Origin: Laetiporus sulphureus 93-53
Lineage: Eukaryota > Basidiomycota > Agaricomycetes > Polyporales > Laetiporaceae
Direction: 5' to 3'
DNA: 64,000 bases
Assembly (NCBI RefSeq): GCF_001632365.1
Contig: NW_024468510.1
Location: forward strand, 498,310 to 562,309
Below the pieces are notes generated by a model, which worked only from the letters and a program-made list of their open reading frames with translations, had not been told where the DNA came from and made no database searches. Position numbers and translations under genes: made by a program. Of this stretch, positions 11,072 to 21,542 are shown piece after piece. How positions within the stretch are numbered: the stretch's first letter is position 1; the number at the start of each line of letters is the position of its first letter.

Positions 11072-12744
11072 CTAACTGTCGTTGGCTGCCAATCCTCCCA
11101 CGAGAGGATCGAACGTTTGTCTGTCCAACTGCAGCAGCCGTGCATACTCGTCCTGGATTAGCCCATGAATAAGATTTGATAATCCCGGCTCTGCAAACGG
11201 GCTCACCTGAGCCAAGGATGGACATGCTTCCAACAGACAGCCGCAGACCTTCCGCAAGGCGCTCATCAACTCTCTCGCTTCTGCTTCTTTTTCAGCGCCA
11301 GATTCTCATTGATATAGACCGGGAACGGGAACACCCACGATCGTCGTCTGCCCCGATGTCGACGAGGGACACCCAGCATTTGAGGGTGCCTTCGAGGATG
11401 ATACGTTTCCATTTGTGCATGCGCGGCGCGCACACTCTAATAACAGAGCACATCGCACGCAGTGAACTTAGCTGGAATTGCTTCGAGGCCCGGTTCTCAG
11501 GCATAGGTACCAGAGTGTACACGAGCTGGGGGATGATAGCCTACCGAGCCCATAAATAGAAACGACGATCGCCGCTGAATAAACCCGGCTCAAATGAAGA
11601 TGCAGTGCACACACGAACCTTGAGATAGCGTGCGGCCCCGATGTCTAAAGCCTGCACGGCTTCCGGGAGGACGTCCACCGACGCCTCGATCGCGTCCGAC
11701 TCACGCGTGGCGTAGATCCAAACGCTGCCGACGATTCCGTCGCCCAGCACCTCACAAAGCTGCTCGAAGCGCTTCGCAGAATGCGGCGCTGTTGTGAGCT
11801 GTATCAGGGAGATTGCAGTGGGCACCGTTTGATGGATCAGTTCGGGCGTTTCGGAATTGTGCAGGTAGGTAAGGCACTTCTTGAGCGACTGCGAGTGAAT
11901 TGAATAGATCGATCATCAAAGTTAAGCAGAGGAGGGGAGGAAATGTACCGAGAAGAGAAGTCCGTCGACACCGGTGCGACGGAGGAGATCTGCTGGCACA
12001 TGGACTAGCATCTCGGCGACAATATGGATACCTTGCAGTTTGTACATAGCTTCATAGTCATCGAGTATGGTCATCATTGGAGGGATTATAAGATGCCATA
12101 GCTTTTCGTACGCGACGCTCTGCACATCGACCAGTTGATTAGATGCATAATTACGTCTAAGCACTTGCCACTCACATCACAGTGTCGAACACACCAAGAC
12201 ACCAGGTTGACCGCTCCTGGGCGAGCCTTCCACAGCTGACCTCCATAATGATCGAGAGTGGCAAGAGGGCCACCCATCAGGCGGGTACGTGTACGCCCGG
12301 TTGAGACGTTCAGCATGGGATGTGGGTTTGCCTGGAAGACAGCTTTCACGTGTTGGGTAAGGACCTGCTCCAGCAAAGGGGTCTCTGGAGAAGAGAACCT
12401 CTGTAATATGTCTGAAGCCCACAATCCGTGAAGTCCCAGGTCTCGAGTGGACAGTACGACAGCTTACCCTGAGCTTGCTCTCGGGTAGAACCCAGCATCC
12501 AAGGGTCATGACCATCGAGAGGCGCAAGGACAGATATCACCTTCGCTTTCTCGTTGACAGATAGCAACTCTCTTGCTTGCAACAAGGTCCGCAGGTCGGC
12601 AAGCGCATTTTGAACATTGCTCCTCCATTCGTCCAGTAGCGAGATAAGTTGCGCATCGGTGATTGCGTGGTAACGAGCGAACTCTTCCGGGATTTCTAGG
12701 GCATCTAGAGAGTTTTTCAGAGCGTCATCGTCTCGGATGTCCAT
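11072..12744 (-). CDS. TTI2: TELO2-interacting protein 2 (Tti2 family), TTT complex subunit
   Basis: Multi-exon gene. The first exon is 12744-12468 (an ATG at 12750 is also in frame), followed by a 56-bp intron and a second exon from 12411. Further exons lie near 12100, 11930, 11830-11600, 11520-11300 and 11270-11072. Tti2-like text includes LATLDHYGGQLWKARPG, then LQGIHIVAEMLVHVPADLL immediately followed by RRTGVDGLLFSV, and a helical C-terminus. Tti2 forms the TTT complex with Tel2 and Tti1, which matures PIKK kinases (ATM, ATR, TOR) together with Hsp90; that is family knowledge. It is transcribed away from SWD1 with a shared upstream region of about 390 bp. Exact limits of the middle exons are uncertain; the family call is moderately strong. 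Confidence 0.72.
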
Positions 12745-13133
12745 GCTCACAAAGTCGAGGTGATAAACTGAAAGGCCGTGGGCTGAGCCGCTGAACTTGA
12801 ACGTTTATTGATGCGTCACGATCAGTGATCAAGAGATCAAATCGGCGCATCTCCAGTGCGCGGACGAGATAATAAATTCCTTCGAACCTCCACAGCAACT
12901 TTCCGCTCTCTTTCTCTTTGGAGAATGCAATTATCCCACCACCACGGCAAAACAGGTACCATACCATCTCATTCATTGGGACGGGCCGAGGAAAGGCTAC
13001 AGAAAGTGCGACATCCGGGAGTCACGTGACCAGCAGGATCCTCGGCAATGTCCGCGTCCCACAGATATGGTTAGCACAATTGCACTTTCTGCGCCTCATT
13101 CACAACATTCCGCTGTTACGCAGTTGGGATGAC
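12745..13133. promoter_or_regulatory. Bidirectional promoter region TTI2 / SWD1
   Basis: About 390 bp separate two divergent start codons. A minus-strand ORF crosses it (to 12976) but shows no coding character. A 'tcacgtga' palindrome (E-box-like CACGTG core) lies near 13021-13028. Function is inferred only from position. Confidence 0.4.
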
Positions 13134-15025
13134 ATGAACGGTCTACTATCAAGTAAGTATCGTGCTTTTCAGAATCCATTTCAAGCTTATTTGTCCGTCA
13201 GACCCGTTTAATATTACATATCCAACTGCCGTCCAGACATCACTCGATGCCCATGCGCTGGTAGCCAAGTTTGACCCATCGGGTCGGTTTGTCGCGACCG
13301 GGATTCTCAATGGCGCGGCGCAGGTTTGGGATTTGGACACGAAGGCGGCCATACGGACTCCGGACGGGCACGTTAAAGCAGTCACAAGTCTAGAGTGCGT
13401 GGACGCTCCGTGACCGTGCTTCGGCGTGAGTCTCATTTTCTGCCCTTCCAGCTGGTCCCGCAACTCTCGTTACTTGCTGACGTCGTCCAAGGATTGGAAC
13501 ATCATCGTGTGGGACCTCGCGTCCGACTCGCAGCCCGTCCGTCGGCAGGCCACAATCAGGTTCGACGCGCCTGTCGTCTCCGCATCTTTCCACCCACGAA
13601 ATATGTACGTCATGCCTGGTCACTTATGCTCACAATGCTAACCTTGCCATCAAAGCAACATCATTCTTGTTCTGCTCAGCACGGGTGAAGCATACGTCGT
13701 TGATCGTCGGAAGCAATACAAGGGGCGCTATGAACTCTGTGAGGTACAAGATGATAGTGATGACGAGGGACAGTCCATCCGTCCGAGGTACGTTCTTGTA
13801 CACGGTCACTTCCTCTAGAGCTCTAAATTGTTGATTTTATGTCCTAGATTTGCATTCACAGTTGCTCGCTTCGACCCATCTGGAAAGCACATCTTTCTAG
13901 GGACGACTTCGAGTAGTATTCTCGTCTTCAACACACGGACAAAGACGGCGAGTATTTGCCCTTGTGGGTTGTTTATCGCCTCATGCTGAATTCTCAGCGG
14001 CTAGATGGTTGCAAGGCATCGAATCTCCGGTGCTGGTATCATGCGTGGTCTCGAATTTGATAAGTCTGGACGGTGAGCACATCCGGTGTATGTCATTGTC
14101 GTCCTTGATCAACTTGAATTTATCCAGTCGTCTGGTCACGAACTCCTCCGATCGTACACTCCGTCAATTCACCGTCCCCTACTATCCACCCCCATCTGCC
14201 GATGGAGAGTACTTTGAGCAAGAGCTGGAGCCTACCTACCGCTTCAATGACCCCATAAACAAAAATGCATGGCATGGCATGTCGTACAGCCCCGATGGAG
14301 AATGGCTTGCAGGAGGTGAATGTCTTGTCCCCATTAGAGCCTTCACCCGCGTTCCACTGTCGACGAGCGATTTTGCAGAATACTCGACAGGCAGTGATAC
14401 TGACGATGCTCCTCCGCAGGTGCAGCAGACAATGCGACACACAAAATCTACATCTGGGACATTCTCAACGAGGGACAGTTTGCCACTGCCCTCGACGGCG
14501 GTCGAGATCCGCTCATCGACCTCCACGTGAGTTCAATCATTTCCGTGAATGACCGTGCGGCTGACTATCACATCGTCGCACGGCTACTCAGTGGCATCCA
14601 ACCAAACCGTCGATGGCGTCGACGACGAGTTTTGGCAATGTCCTCATCTGGCACTGCCCGACGCCCGAGAGGTGGGGCGCGTTCGCTGGCGGGTTCGAAG
14701 AAGTCGACGAGAATGTCGAGTACGAAGAGCAGGAGGACGAGTTCGATATAGTACGTTCGTTCCCTGAACTTCGTCTGAGTCTCCCTGACGAACGTCATTG
14801 GTGTCACAGGAAGATGAGAACGAGCTCGCTCTGCGAAAGAAAAAGGCCGAGGAAGAAGAAGTCGACATTGTTGGCCTCGGAGATGATGTTACTGTTCAAA
14901 CGCCGGAATATACACAGCGCGTCGTTGAGGGAGACGAGGACATTGCTTGGGCGCTGGAGGAGCCTGATGACGATGCTCTGGGATGGAAAATGAAAGTCAT
15001 TATTGAAGACGACGCGGACAGTTGA
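13134..15025 (+). CDS. SWD1: COMPASS (Set1) complex WD40 subunit Swd1 / RbBP5 orthologue
   Basis: Ten exons: 13134-13152, 13202-13394, 13452-13604, 13656-13797, 13848-13947, 14005-14072, 14128-14315, 14420-14526, 14592-14750 and 14810-15025. The protein starts MNGLLSNPF and has WD40 repeats with the family order: KFDPSGRFVATG, SRYLLTSSKDWNIIVWDL, RFDPSGKHIFLGT, ISGAGIMRGLEFDKSGR, SPDGEWLAGGAADNATH and SFGNVLIWHCPTPERWGAF. The acidic C-terminal tail (EYEEQEDEFD, then KKKAEEEEVD) is typical of Swd1. Swd1 is a core scaffold of the H3K4 methyltransferase complex in the nucleus. The first exon is only 19 nt. The fifth intron (13948-14004) uses a GC donor, GCGAGT, with a TAG acceptor; only this choice keeps the family text TKT-MVARH in frame. 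Confidence 0.93.
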
Positions 15026-15254
15026 CACATGTATCACACTGCTATATGGCCAATTTATTTCGTTAAATGGTACGAGACACATCTGCTACGAAAATGGAAA
15101 GCGGAAGGTGGCATCGAGTGAAAACGTAAACGCGACGTGGAATCTACCGAATGGTGGGCTTCGAAGTCTCATCCTACAGTACAATGGCAAAGAATGACTG
15201 CCGTCATTACCATTTGACAAACGTCTCAGTGCGAGCTTACCGTCACGGAACTCC

Positions 15255-17159
15255 CTAGTATAGTTCGTCCAGACGCTGCCGTGCTTCTGCGACCCGACGC
15301 AACAACTCGGCTACCTGCTTCTTCGACATCAATTGCATCATCAGCTCAGGCTGCTTCTTCAGCTTTGATGCAAGGCGCCCCAAGTTGGCCGCCGTGTCTT
15401 CGCTTCTGCACAAATAGAGTTCCAGCTGCTCGATCGCGGTCTCGGACAGTGACGGACGCCCTTCCTCTGCAGTGGCGTGCGCGAACCCGCGGACGTCGAA
15501 TATGTCGAACAAACGATCGACTTTATCTTCATCCATGTCTTCTGCGCGCGATTCGGTTTCCTCTGCGCAATCTTGATGAAAGCTTTTCTTAGCGCGGACA
15601 AATGCATACCCATCGTTGAGAGATCCATTACTGCCTGTATACCCCTTATTAAATAAGGACAATAGGGCCCATCCTGAATAGTCCTTCGTCAGGAATTGCG
15701 TCGACAATACTGGCACTGTTACAACGCTGCGCTCATTCCAGGCCTTCTCGCGCTCGCGCACCCCGCAAACCGCTGCGACCGCATTAGAATAATCGGTGTA
15801 CATGGTGTCTTGGTTGGCAAGCGCACATATGGCGTCTGTCAAGGACCTTACGATGCTCTCGGGTGTGAAAACCGGGAGGGAACACCCACATATCTCCGCC
15901 CACCGCGCGGAGTTAGAGGCAATGTAAGTGAATGATGCAGGGAATGCGGGCAGTGCGATGGCCTTTAGCAACGTAGGATGCATCAGTGCTTCCAGATTGT
16001 AGAAGATCCGAGGGTATGTTTGCAGCAGCTGATACAATTCCTTCTCTGTCACGGATGTACAGCCCATCAAGACAAGCCGCCTGAGGCTCGGGACTGTGGT
16101 CAAGACCAAATGCACGGTATCGGCGGTGATCCGGGTATTGAAGGAGAGATTGAGCGCTGTCAGCTTTCCTAAGTTCGAGACAAGCTGCAGTAGCACTTCT
16201 TGCGTGAGGTCAAAATCAGTCAGATCAAGCGATGGGATGTCGTTGCCGTAAAGCTTTCTCAGCAGCAAAGCAGCAGTGGCCGGAATAGGCTTGAGTTCGC
16301 GTATCAATGACTTCATCTGATCTGCCTTTCCCGGCAACCAGAGAAATTGGTCGAGGGCATCGACGTCTTCTAGCTCGATGAAGCGCATCAGCGCAGGTTT
16401 CAGCGCAATGTCTGTCAAGGGCGCGACCGTGGACGAGCTATCCCCGGTATCTGCTTGTAACGGATGACCCTCGGTCAAACCATCGTATCTGAACACCTTC
16501 GGCCATGCTTCCGCCAACATCTCGACACTGATCATTTCGACGCCATTCAGCGCGTCTATATACCTGCGGTTGAAGACCGGGTCGCCACGGTACAGATGAA
16601 GATAACCGCTCGCGGAAAGCAGGCGATCGTCCATCATGAAGCAGTACGCAGGACGCCCAGGATCCGTAACATCGATGATAGAAATCCCGTCATTATTATC
16701 TGGACATTAAAGGCTGTCAACTACTCGGCCGATGTCAACAACAGTGGGCGCACCTCCATCCCAGCATCCCATTCCAGCATTTAGAAGACAATGAGTGAAG
16801 GCCATGCCGCCCATGTACCGCTCCTTCGTGTCGAGGTCGCCCGCGTTCCAAGCCAGAGCTAGAAGAGCCGCTGTGAATGGACATGGCGCCTGTGGAATAC
16901 ATGGTTCCTTTCCAAAGCGGCCGTATTTGCCGTGAATGCTACGGATTTCAGCTTCTACGATCTCTGCATTGTCTTTCTGTTTGAGCAGAGTAATCAACCG
17001 AGAAGTCGCCCGCAGTGGAAGGCGTTCATAACACCACTGATTGTGCCATGCCGCGATGCAACGATATTTCGCCTGCCCATCAGCCGAGCCATGAGGCACG
17101 ACGCGAGCGATCACAAAAGCCTGGTGCCTCTGCCCCATGATGTATAAAGTGACTCGCAC
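15255..17159 (-). CDS. Agaricomycete-type conserved protein with N-terminal MGQRHQAF domain and LRR segment
   Basis: Two exons, 17159-16754 and 16699-15255, give 616 aa. The 54-bp intron (GTGCGC to TCCAG) restores a CWDGDNNDGI motif across the junction. The N-terminus (MRVTLYIMGQRHQAFVIARV) and WCYERLPLRATSR recall an uncharacterised family I know from mushroom-forming fungi. Residues about 290-370 contain leucine-rich repeats (SNLGKLTALNLSFN, VPSLRRLVLMGCTSV). The C-terminal 50 residues are charged and helical. Function is unknown; the LRR suggests protein binding. It converges with SWD1, with about 230 bp between stop codons. Confidence 0.78.
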
Positions 17160-17916
17160 GAATGAAGCGTTTCAGCCGCAGACGAGGCCGGTATGTGGTG
17201 TTCACTATTGATCAAGATGCCAGGAGGCGGATGGAGTTGAACTTGCAGTGATCCGCGTATAATTGGGCTTATTTTACCAATGTGATTTACGGTAAATTTA
17301 CACTGCACGACCGGAGATGCAGCCTAGTAAGACTTGCCCATATTGACCGTAAAGTACAACTTTCTGCCTTCACTGTAACATTCTCTAGACAAATTCATAG
17401 CAACCGACTGGATCTGGTCAGTTTTTTGGGCCTGCATCCCGCTTGAACTAGTAACGGAGGTAAATTAGCGCTAGCTAATTAAGGGTGGCTATTCCTCATG
17501 GCCTCGCAGGTCCCCCTTGCCCCGGAAGGCACTGCAGTAGCAAGGCTTAACTGAATCCTATTCAGCGGAATCTTTTGGACGTGCGGCAGAAAGAGGAACA
17601 ATAATTGTTACAATCAAATAGTAATAGTAATCTAGCGTCAGCCAGGCGCCGACTCGGAGCAAAAGTGATGGGTCCCAAGTTGAGAAGCTTCGTCGATCGC
17701 AAAATCAAGCAGAACGCCCGTCCATAATAGTGTCCATTGCACAAGGAACCCTGAGGTATAATATTGCACATGGAAAAGTATACGTGACCTACTATACCGT
17801 GCCAATGCATAAATACGGACGTTTTCCACGCCAGCACGAATTCAGTAATAATACACACATACACATACGAACCAGCCACGCTCTATCCGTTGTCTATGGG
17901 CAAACAATACCTGGTA
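17160..17916. other. Intergenic, 0.76 kb, AT-rich
   Basis: No gene seen. The stretch is AT-richer than its surroundings, with short ORFs only. It holds the upstream region of the LRR gene (left) and the 3' flank of the cyclin gene (right). Confidence 0.5.
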
Positions 17917-19563
17917 TCAACTTGGGGTCCTAATGATCATGTACTCCCTCCCTGGCGTCCCTTCGGCCGGTCTCCGCGCACCATCTTCTTCATCATCCTC
18001 GCAGACTCTGTCGCCGCCGTCATCTGTGTATATGGAGTCCGCATCACTTGCGGCGCTGCGCAGGCTCATCGTCTCCGAGGATGCGGAAGAGTGTGGTGCG
18101 CGGATGGTCGGCTCATCATCTGTGGAGCCATCAAAATCGGTCTCCGTCCCGGCCTCGCTGGTCGCATCGGAGCTGTATGACATAGTGGAGAACCTCCTAG
18201 ACGGGCTATGATGCGATGATAGGCTGGGACGCGTGGCATCGCTAGATTCGATGGGATGGTGATCGAGGAAGGTCGGCCGGATGACATTGTGGCGATGCCC
18301 AAAATATGCATCGACGGCGGCGAAGAACTCCGTAGGTCCCACCGGGGGATGAGGGACGATCTTGGAGGATGACGGGAGATATTGTGAGAGGTCGATGCCC
18401 TCGGGAATCTTGGATTGCAGATCAACCATTTGCATATAGTAATCCATCTCCTCGCAGGAAATAGTCAATCGGAAATCGTTGAGAAGGAGGAATTGCAGCT
18501 CAAGCTGGTTCAGCTCAGCGAGGGGCAACCCGCCGACCTGGGAAAAGGGATAGATTAGACTCATTGAATATCCATATATAGCGAACAATGGAATACTCGC
18601 CTTCGCATATCGCGAGTTAGTATAGAACACATCACTAAAAAACTTGCTCGCCACGGTCACTCCAGCAATGATGAGACGATGGATGTTGTACATGTCAATA
18701 GGAAATGTCTTCCCACACGCCTCTCTCGCCAACCTCGTCATCCGATCCAGATACACCAGCAGAGACACGAACACTTCATTGCTGGCTGGGCAATACTTGT
18801 GTATCCGGTTCAGATATCCCTCAAGGGCAATTGTGGGGACATTTCGCGCATGGAAGGCAAGAGAAGACGTGGTTGACAAGGACTGTCGAGACGCAGTCGT
18901 CAACGTCCACCATATAGGAGGGTGGTGCTCCTTGTGAGATTGAGAACGGGACAGGGTAGAGGAAGGTGCGTAGATCTCTGTTGGCAAACCAGCATTCATG
19001 TCTGCTATCCGTTTCAGGGCAGAAGCGAGCATCCGCAACAGCTTCTCTGGCTCGTACGAATGTACGTCCTTTATCGGGGGCTCTGGATGTATGGACTCGC
19101 TAGTCTCACAATCGGACGCAGGCGGTGTGTTTGGGTCATCATCCTCGTCGTGCGGGTGGTTGATGGAAGGCGAGCGAGAACGGGCAGCGTGCGACGGGGG
19201 CATGGTGTATGACGAGGCACGGTGCGCCGAGCGGGCCTCCAGCGGCGCAGACCTGCTGGCAGATGGTGTCTGCACATGAACGTGAGAGGACGAGGAGGGT
19301 TTCGGAATGATAATGGCAGAGTGCAGCTTTCGCTGTGAAGGACGCGTAGAGTGAGAGGACGAGCTAGCCGTAGACGACGGCGGGCGATGTGGGTGTTCTA
19401 CGGTCGTGACGGTTGTTGAATGCGGCATTGGTGGGGCCAGAGCAAGCATCATGCGACAGGCGATGAAAAAGAGAATGTGGACGATGATGCGAGTGTGAAG
19501 CAATGCTGTGGTTGGAACGGAGGATCTGATGAGGATACAATGTCTGAAAAACGACGACTCCAA
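17917..19563 (-). CDS. Pho80/Pcl-like cyclin with long disordered tails
   Basis: The cyclin box (about residues 240-375) shows the Pho80/Pcl pattern: IALEGYLNRIHKYC, VFVSLLVYLDRMTRLA, NIHRLIIAGVTVASKFFSD, FYTNSRYAK and GGLPLAELNQLELQFLLLNDF. Such cyclins activate Pho85-type CDKs in phosphate, glycogen or G1 control. The frame is open throughout, but 18600-18538 (63 bp, GCGAGT to CCCAG, with TCTAATC before the acceptor) is best read as a phase-0 GC-AG intron, because family members pass straight from SRYAK to VGGLPLAELN. Spliced length is 527 aa from 19563. Starts at 19452 or 19449 (MMLALAPP) would remove a short hydrophobic lead that looks untranslated. Both tails are Ser/Pro-rich; the C-terminus is acidic. 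Confidence 0.88.
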   Translation of the reverse strand: MESSFFRHCILIRSSVPTTALLHTRIIVHILFFIACRMMLALAPPMPHSTTVTTVEHPHRPPSSTASSSSHSTRPSQRKLHSAIIIPKPSSSSHVHVQTPSASRSAPLEARSAHRASSYTMPPSHAARSRSPSINHPHDEDDDPNTPPASDCETSESIHPEPPIKDVHSYEPEKLLRMLASALKRIADMNAGLPTEIYAPSSTLSRSQSHKEHHPPIWWTLTTASRQSLSTTSSLAFHARNVPTIALEGYLNRIHKYCPASNEVFVSLLVYLDRMTRLAREACGKTFPIDMYNIHRLIIAGVTVASKFFSDVFYTNSRYAKASIPLFAIYGYSMSLIYPFSQVGGLPLAELNQLELQFLLLNDFRLTISCEEMDYYMQMVDLQSKIPEGIDLSQYLPSSSKIVPHPPVGPTEFFAAVDAYFGHRHNVIRPTFLDHHPIESSDATRPSLSSHHSPSRRFSTMSYSSDATSEAGTETDFDGSTDDEPTIRAPHSSASSETMSLRSAASDADSIYTDDGGDRVCEDDEEDGARRPAEGTPGREYMIIRTPS

Positions 19564-20043
19564 GTTGCCACAAGGCGCCTCGCCTCATCGGTTCGTCAAT
19601 GTCACGCCCGCGCTGTGTCACGCCTGCCGATGTCACGTTCGCGGTCACGTCGGCTTTTCCGCTACGGCTGTGATCGCGTACCGGATCCGTACCGTTGACT
19701 CTCGCCGATGCCTATGTCGGTTAGGCTGTTGTCGGATTTCGTCAGTCAAATGTGCTGCACCCAAATTGCAAGACGGGGCCAAATGAGGCCGTCTGTATTG
19801 TATTGTTTTATCGGACATGGGGTAATAGTCACAATGTCCACTCTCATGCAGAAATGCTGGGTTGCAGCGCAAGTGAGCACGGCCGCTGAGCGGTGAAGAC
19901 CACTCCTATAAGCTGTACCATCGTGGAGCTAGTGCGAATTACCCAAGCTTTCAGTCATAAAGGCGATCGACCCTTGCGGGATCACTCACCTCGGAGTTCG
20001 GATATGCCTCTCCTCCGCATTCAAATCCGCCGCCGCTTCGAGT
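19564..20043. other. Spacer between cyclin and unknown gene
   Basis: No gene seen. The left half is the likely cyclin promoter and is GC-rich with repeated TCACG(C) words near 19600-19650. The right half is the 3' flank of the next minus-strand gene. Confidence 0.4.
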
Positions 20044-21542
20044 CTATTCTGTGCCTGGCTGCTCGGATTCGTAACGGAATCTACGTCTCTTGCTCTGGTG
20101 GGCATCATCCGGTGCAAGCATCTCAGACACCTCCGTCGATGACCCCGCAGTCTCGATGTCTATGCTTCTGGTCCTCTTCACACCTCGACCATAGTCTGTC
20201 GGGATGCTTGTATCGGACAGGAGTGAATGACTCGCCTCGCTCTCGTCTTTCTGCTGGCCCTGCGTCAGGATGCTCTCAGCTCGAAGAATCCCGAAACGAA
20301 TGCTCACCGGTCTCGGCCTTTTTGTTAAGCCTCGGTTCAAGTCCCCGGGACCAAGATGTGAGTCCAATTTCTCTTTGAAGTTAGCTAACTTAGAGTAGCG
20401 TGGCATCGTGTATGCCCTGCGTGAGCTTCTCTGCTTAGACTTTCCAGCAGCCTTGACTTCATGCAGCACAAAGCGTGTCTGACACCACATGGACTCTGTC
20501 GTTGGCCTATGCGGTAGTGCATATTCCCGTAGGATGGCAATTGGTGCTTCTCGTGTTTCCAAAAGCTCGTCCAGGGTTAGCACATGCCGGGACACAAGTT
20601 GATCGCCCGCTTTGGCGGCCTTGACGAGATTTCGCTCCCGGAGGGCCGCGCTATCGGTGACAGAAGAGGTCTCGCGAAGCTCGGCAAGGAGAACGCCCTT
20701 TTGGCCATTTAAGGATTCGGACGCGCGAGGGGATTTTGAAGATTCGGCAATGACGGTGCTGTTGTGGGCGAAGGCTGAGGTGAGCGCGGATGCGAGATCG
20801 AGAGATTCATTGCGCTTCTGAGCAGGCCCGGAAGCTGGCGCGTTGCCTTTGTCGAGTGAGTCATGGCTACGTTCCGTCCTTGGCGCATGCGAAGTATGGG
20901 CATCGATGACGACGACACCGTCAAAGACACCTCCTCTTGCGGGACATGTCGGCATGTTACTGTTTCCTTGATTCTGCGAAGCCACAGTGCGCTCTCGGCT
21001 TCTCCCGGGTTTCCGAATGCTCGGACTGGCTTGCAAGCTGTGCGACTCCCGGCGTGCATTAGCGAATGATGTTTGTGAAAACTTGGAGAACGACGGCGGA
21101 ACCCCGATGAGGGTCGTGACTGCGTCGTCCGCATCCATACGCAGCTCATCCTCCTCGGGTTCGGTGTCTGTTCCCGAGGATGCTATATTCAGGACTGTCC
21201 AGGACGGACTGTCGCGAGGGTTCACCTCTCGCTGCTCTTTTCCTGCAAGTCGCTTTGGAGTGGCTGGCTCTCTTCTAGCTGTAATCTGCGAAAGCTCATG
21301 ACTGCGAAGCGGTGATGGACTATAACTGCCCCGGAGAAGTTGGCTGTTCATAATCCAAGTATCTGTCAATGTATTTTAGAGTTAGCTTGATCCATGACAT
21401 CATGGTGGCTAAACTTACCTTGAGCAGCATTGACACCAATGTCTGGTGTGTGGCTGTTGCCTCTTGGATAGTATGTTTGCAGCATTGAAATGAAGTCTTC
21501 TCTGCCGTAAGGCGGGCCAATGGAAGCTGCCGGAGGATATAT
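20044..21542 (-). CDS. Unknown protein, 5' end missing or obscured
   Basis: The main exon runs from about 21367 to 20044 and encodes about 440 aa of Ser-, Thr- and Arg-rich, largely disordered sequence. It has basic patches (VKAAKAGDQLVSRHVLTLDE, KSKQRSSRRAYTMPRYSKL) and a C-terminal KRRRFRYE that could be a nuclear localisation signal. An upstream exon, 21542 to about 21420, joins in phase through GTAAGT and a CAG acceptor. It reads IYPPAASIGPPYGREDF, then ISMLQTYYPRGNSH. Its own acceptor (GACAG, 21547-21543) lies at the edge of the CpG-free block, and I can find no start exon beyond it. Either the first exon is far upstream or the 5' end was lost. I recognise no family. Confidence 0.6.
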
